DNA of 7,478 nt from Opitutia bacterium. GTDB lineage: Bacteria; Verrucomicrobiota; Verrucomicrobiia; Opitutales; Seribacteraceae. The stretch spans positions 1 through 7,478 of the forward strand of contig JABGUO010000370.1 in NCBI GenBank assembly GCA_018646565.1, in the 5' to 3' direction. Numbering within the stretch: position 1 is the first letter of the stretch; every line of letters begins with the position of its first letter. Below the pieces are notes generated by a model. The model saw only the letters and a program-made list of their open reading frames with translations. It made no database searches and was not told the origin of the DNA. Below, piece after piece: positions 6,468-7,478 of this stretch. Position numbers and translations under genes: made by a program.

Positions 6468-7205
6468 TCATTTTTTCAATTTTGATCTTAAATCGGGGCG
6501 AGGAAATATGGTTCTGTGGAGATGGAAAATACGAAACAATTCTTGGATCGGGGTGGGGTGGTCGTCTACGCGCAGATCACGAAATCGGTCGTTCAGTCCA
6601 CCATATCCCCAACCCGCTCGAACGACCAAAAGAGCAGCAGACTGTTTGCCCCTTTTATCCCCGCCGGCAGTTTGCCCGGCTTCCAATGCTTTCAGTAATC
6701 GTATGGAGAGAGAACCAGTGCTTGCATTAAAGCTACTTGCCATTGCTTCAATTACCTGAGGGCCTGCCAGCAGATTACCCTGCACTGAAAAATGGTCTCC
6801 CGTTTTCCCGCCTGCCCAGTCCAGGCATTCGGAACCGGTGTAATGGGAAGGCTTACCGATTGGTCCAATTACGGCCAGTTGTCTTTTATTTCGTAGTGGG
6901 TCTGAACTGGTTAAAATTTCAATGACTTTGGTGGGGTTCTTTCCGCTTGCTAAAAGGTCAATTCCCTGGGGACCGTAGAGAACATTCCCCCATGCCTGGG
7001 AGGCGATCGCCCCGACTCCTGCTGATGCATACGGAACCACTCCGCCCACCGCAATGAATTTAGATTGAACCGCAATTCCGAGTTCGCCTGTTTTTGGGTC
7101 TCGGGCGATGATTGAAAATGTTGAGATGGGGAGGGGGGGGAGCCGGGTTTTGCCATGGGAGAGGGCAGAAATTACCAGGAAAGCAATGAACGACTTAAAA
7201 AACAT
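6468..7205 (-). CDS. Exported DUF1028 family protein
   Basis: A 245-residue protein with an N-terminal signal peptide: MFFKSF, then a hydrophobic core to about residue 15, with possible cleavage after SHG (16-18). The DUF1028 domain follows from about residue 28: [20 protein letters not shown] (28-47), [10 protein letters not shown] (65-74), VQGNLLAG (141-148) and [14 protein letters not shown] (181-194), ending with a GYGGLNDR...LRVDDHP segment. DUF1028 proteins are predicted to adopt an Ntn-hydrolase-like fold, often with a conserved Thr near the domain start, but their substrate is not known to me; periplasmic or secreted location is inferred from the signal peptide. The C-terminal tail is basic (RSKLKK). 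The gene appears to be first in the minus-strand run and lies 37 bases before queC, yet nothing in the sequence ties it to preQ0 synthesis. The ATG at 7205 has no clear Shine-Dalgarno. Confidence 0.93.
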   Translation of the reverse strand: MFFKSFIAFLVISALSHGKTRLPPLPISTFSIIARDPKTGELGIAVQSKFIAVGGVVPYASAGVGAIASQAWGNVLYGPQGIDLLASGKNPTKVIEILTSSDPLRNKRQLAVIGPIGKPSHYTGSECLDWAGGKTGDHFSVQGNLLAGPQVIEAMASSFNASTGSLSIRLLKALEAGQTAGGDKRGKQSAALLVVRAGWGYGGLNDRFRDLRVDDHPTPIQELFRIFHLHRTIFPRPDLRSKLKK

Positions 7206-7239
7206 ATTATTTTATTACAACTCGATCCGTTTTTTTTCA

Positions 7240-7269
7240 ATTACATTGAGACAAAACAGTCACTGTAAT
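7240..7269. promoter_or_regulatory. Imperfect inverted repeat, possible operator
   Basis: ATTACATTGA (7240-7249) and TCACTGTAAT (7260-7269) are inverted copies with one mismatch in ten, separated by 10 bases. The half-sites are thus about two helical turns apart, as expected for a dimeric regulator binding one face of DNA. The site lies 35-65 bases upstream of the DUF1028 start, where the promoter of the que/repair run should be, and about 70-95 bases upstream of the tRNA promoter. It has no T run, so it is not a terminator. The regulator is unknown and chance occurrence is possible. Confidence 0.35.
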
Positions 7270-7336
7270 GATTTTTGATTTATTGAAGTACTCTTGACTT
7301 AGGTAGAATCGATTGAAACGCTTGATTATAGATGAA

Positions 7337-7365
7337 TTGACATATTTAAATCACTCATCCATAAA
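7337..7365 (+). promoter_or_regulatory. Sigma70-like promoter for tRNA-Lys
   Basis: A perfect -35 TTGACA (7337-7342) is followed after 17 bases by CATAAA (7360-7365), which matches TATAAT at four of six positions. The predicted start near 7372 would give a tRNA leader of about 15 bases. An alternative pair a little upstream (TTGATT 7322-7327 with TTTAAA 7345-7350, also 17 bases apart) is possible. Confidence 0.6.
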
Positions 7366-7386
7366 GCTACCTTTGCATCAAATCTT

Positions 7387-7459
7387 GGGGGTGTAACTCA
7401 GTTGGTAGAGTAGCGGACTCTTAATCCGTTTGTCGGGGGTTCGAGCCCCCCCGCCCCTA
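7387..7459 (+). tRNA. tRNA-Lys (anticodon CUU)
   Basis: A full cloverleaf of 73 bases reads AAG codons. Acceptor arms are GGGGGTG (7387-7393) and CGCCCCT (7452-7458), with discriminator A at 7459, as usual for Lys. The D stem is ACTC/GAGT (7396-7399 with 7408-7411). The anticodon stem is GCGGA/TCCGT (7413-7417 with 7425-7429), with loop CTCTTAA and anticodon CTT at 7420-7422. The variable loop has 5 bases, and the T arm is five G-C pairs around TTCGAGC (7440-7446). The CCA end is not encoded: 'CGA' follows base 73. Wobble pairs occur at 1-72 (G-U), 6-67 (U-G) and 27-43 (G-U), and the D stem has A10-U25 where G10-C25 is common. The gene is divergent from the minus-strand run. Confidence 0.95.
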
Positions 7460-7478
7460 CGATTTAAAAATGGCTTCG

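Noticed and set aside
7294..7327. TTGACT (7294) as the -35 of the tRNA promoter
   Set aside because: No acceptable -10 lies 16-18 bases downstream, and the predicted start would be far from the tRNA; TTGACA at 7337 with CATAAA at 7360 fits better.

Overview
The window is a bacterial chromosomal segment of moderate G+C (roughly 45-47% by eye). Almost everything is on the minus strand; a single tRNA gene lies on the plus strand at the right end. Start regions mostly lack a clear Shine-Dalgarno sequence and TTG/GTG starts occur. This, with an apparent lipase-maturation-factor gene and the style of the proteins, makes me lean towards Verrucomicrobiota (Opitutia-like). That placement is a guess from pattern, not a measurement.

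Right to left, in the direction of transcription: tRNA-Lys(CUU) at 7387-7459 on the plus strand, with its own promoter, is divergent from a minus-strand run of seven genes. The run is an exported DUF1028 protein (6468-7205), then queC, queD and queE (4649-6430), then a SRAP-domain (YedK/HMCES-type) gene broken by a one-base frameshift (3959-4626), an Lhr-type 'ligase-associated' DEXH helicase (1470-3938) and the ligase-associated metallophosphoesterase pdeM (800-1465). Gaps are 37, 11, -8, 22, 20 and 4 bases, so one polycistronic transcript is plausible. Left of it, a 51-residue cysteine-rich lipoprotein gene (529-684) has its own sigma70-like promoter (737-765) and a strong intrinsic terminator (474-506). 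Further left are a 73-residue protein of unknown function (200-421) and the N-terminal 60 residues of a multi-membrane-span lipase-maturation-factor-like protein that runs off the left edge.

Functionally the run joins two themes. QueD, QueE and QueC act in that order to turn 7,8-dihydroneopterin triphosphate into preQ0, the 7-deazaguanine precursor of queuosine in tRNA. The SRAP protein, Lhr-type helicase and PdeM belong to DNA-damage handling. The usual partners of the helicase and PdeM, an ATP-dependent ligase and an MBL-fold exonuclease, are not in this window. No CRISPR array, insertion sequence, phage gene or obvious defence system is visible. The most notable points are the frameshifted SRAP gene, the linkage of preQ0 synthesis with DNA-repair genes, and the tiny Cys-Cys lipoprotein.
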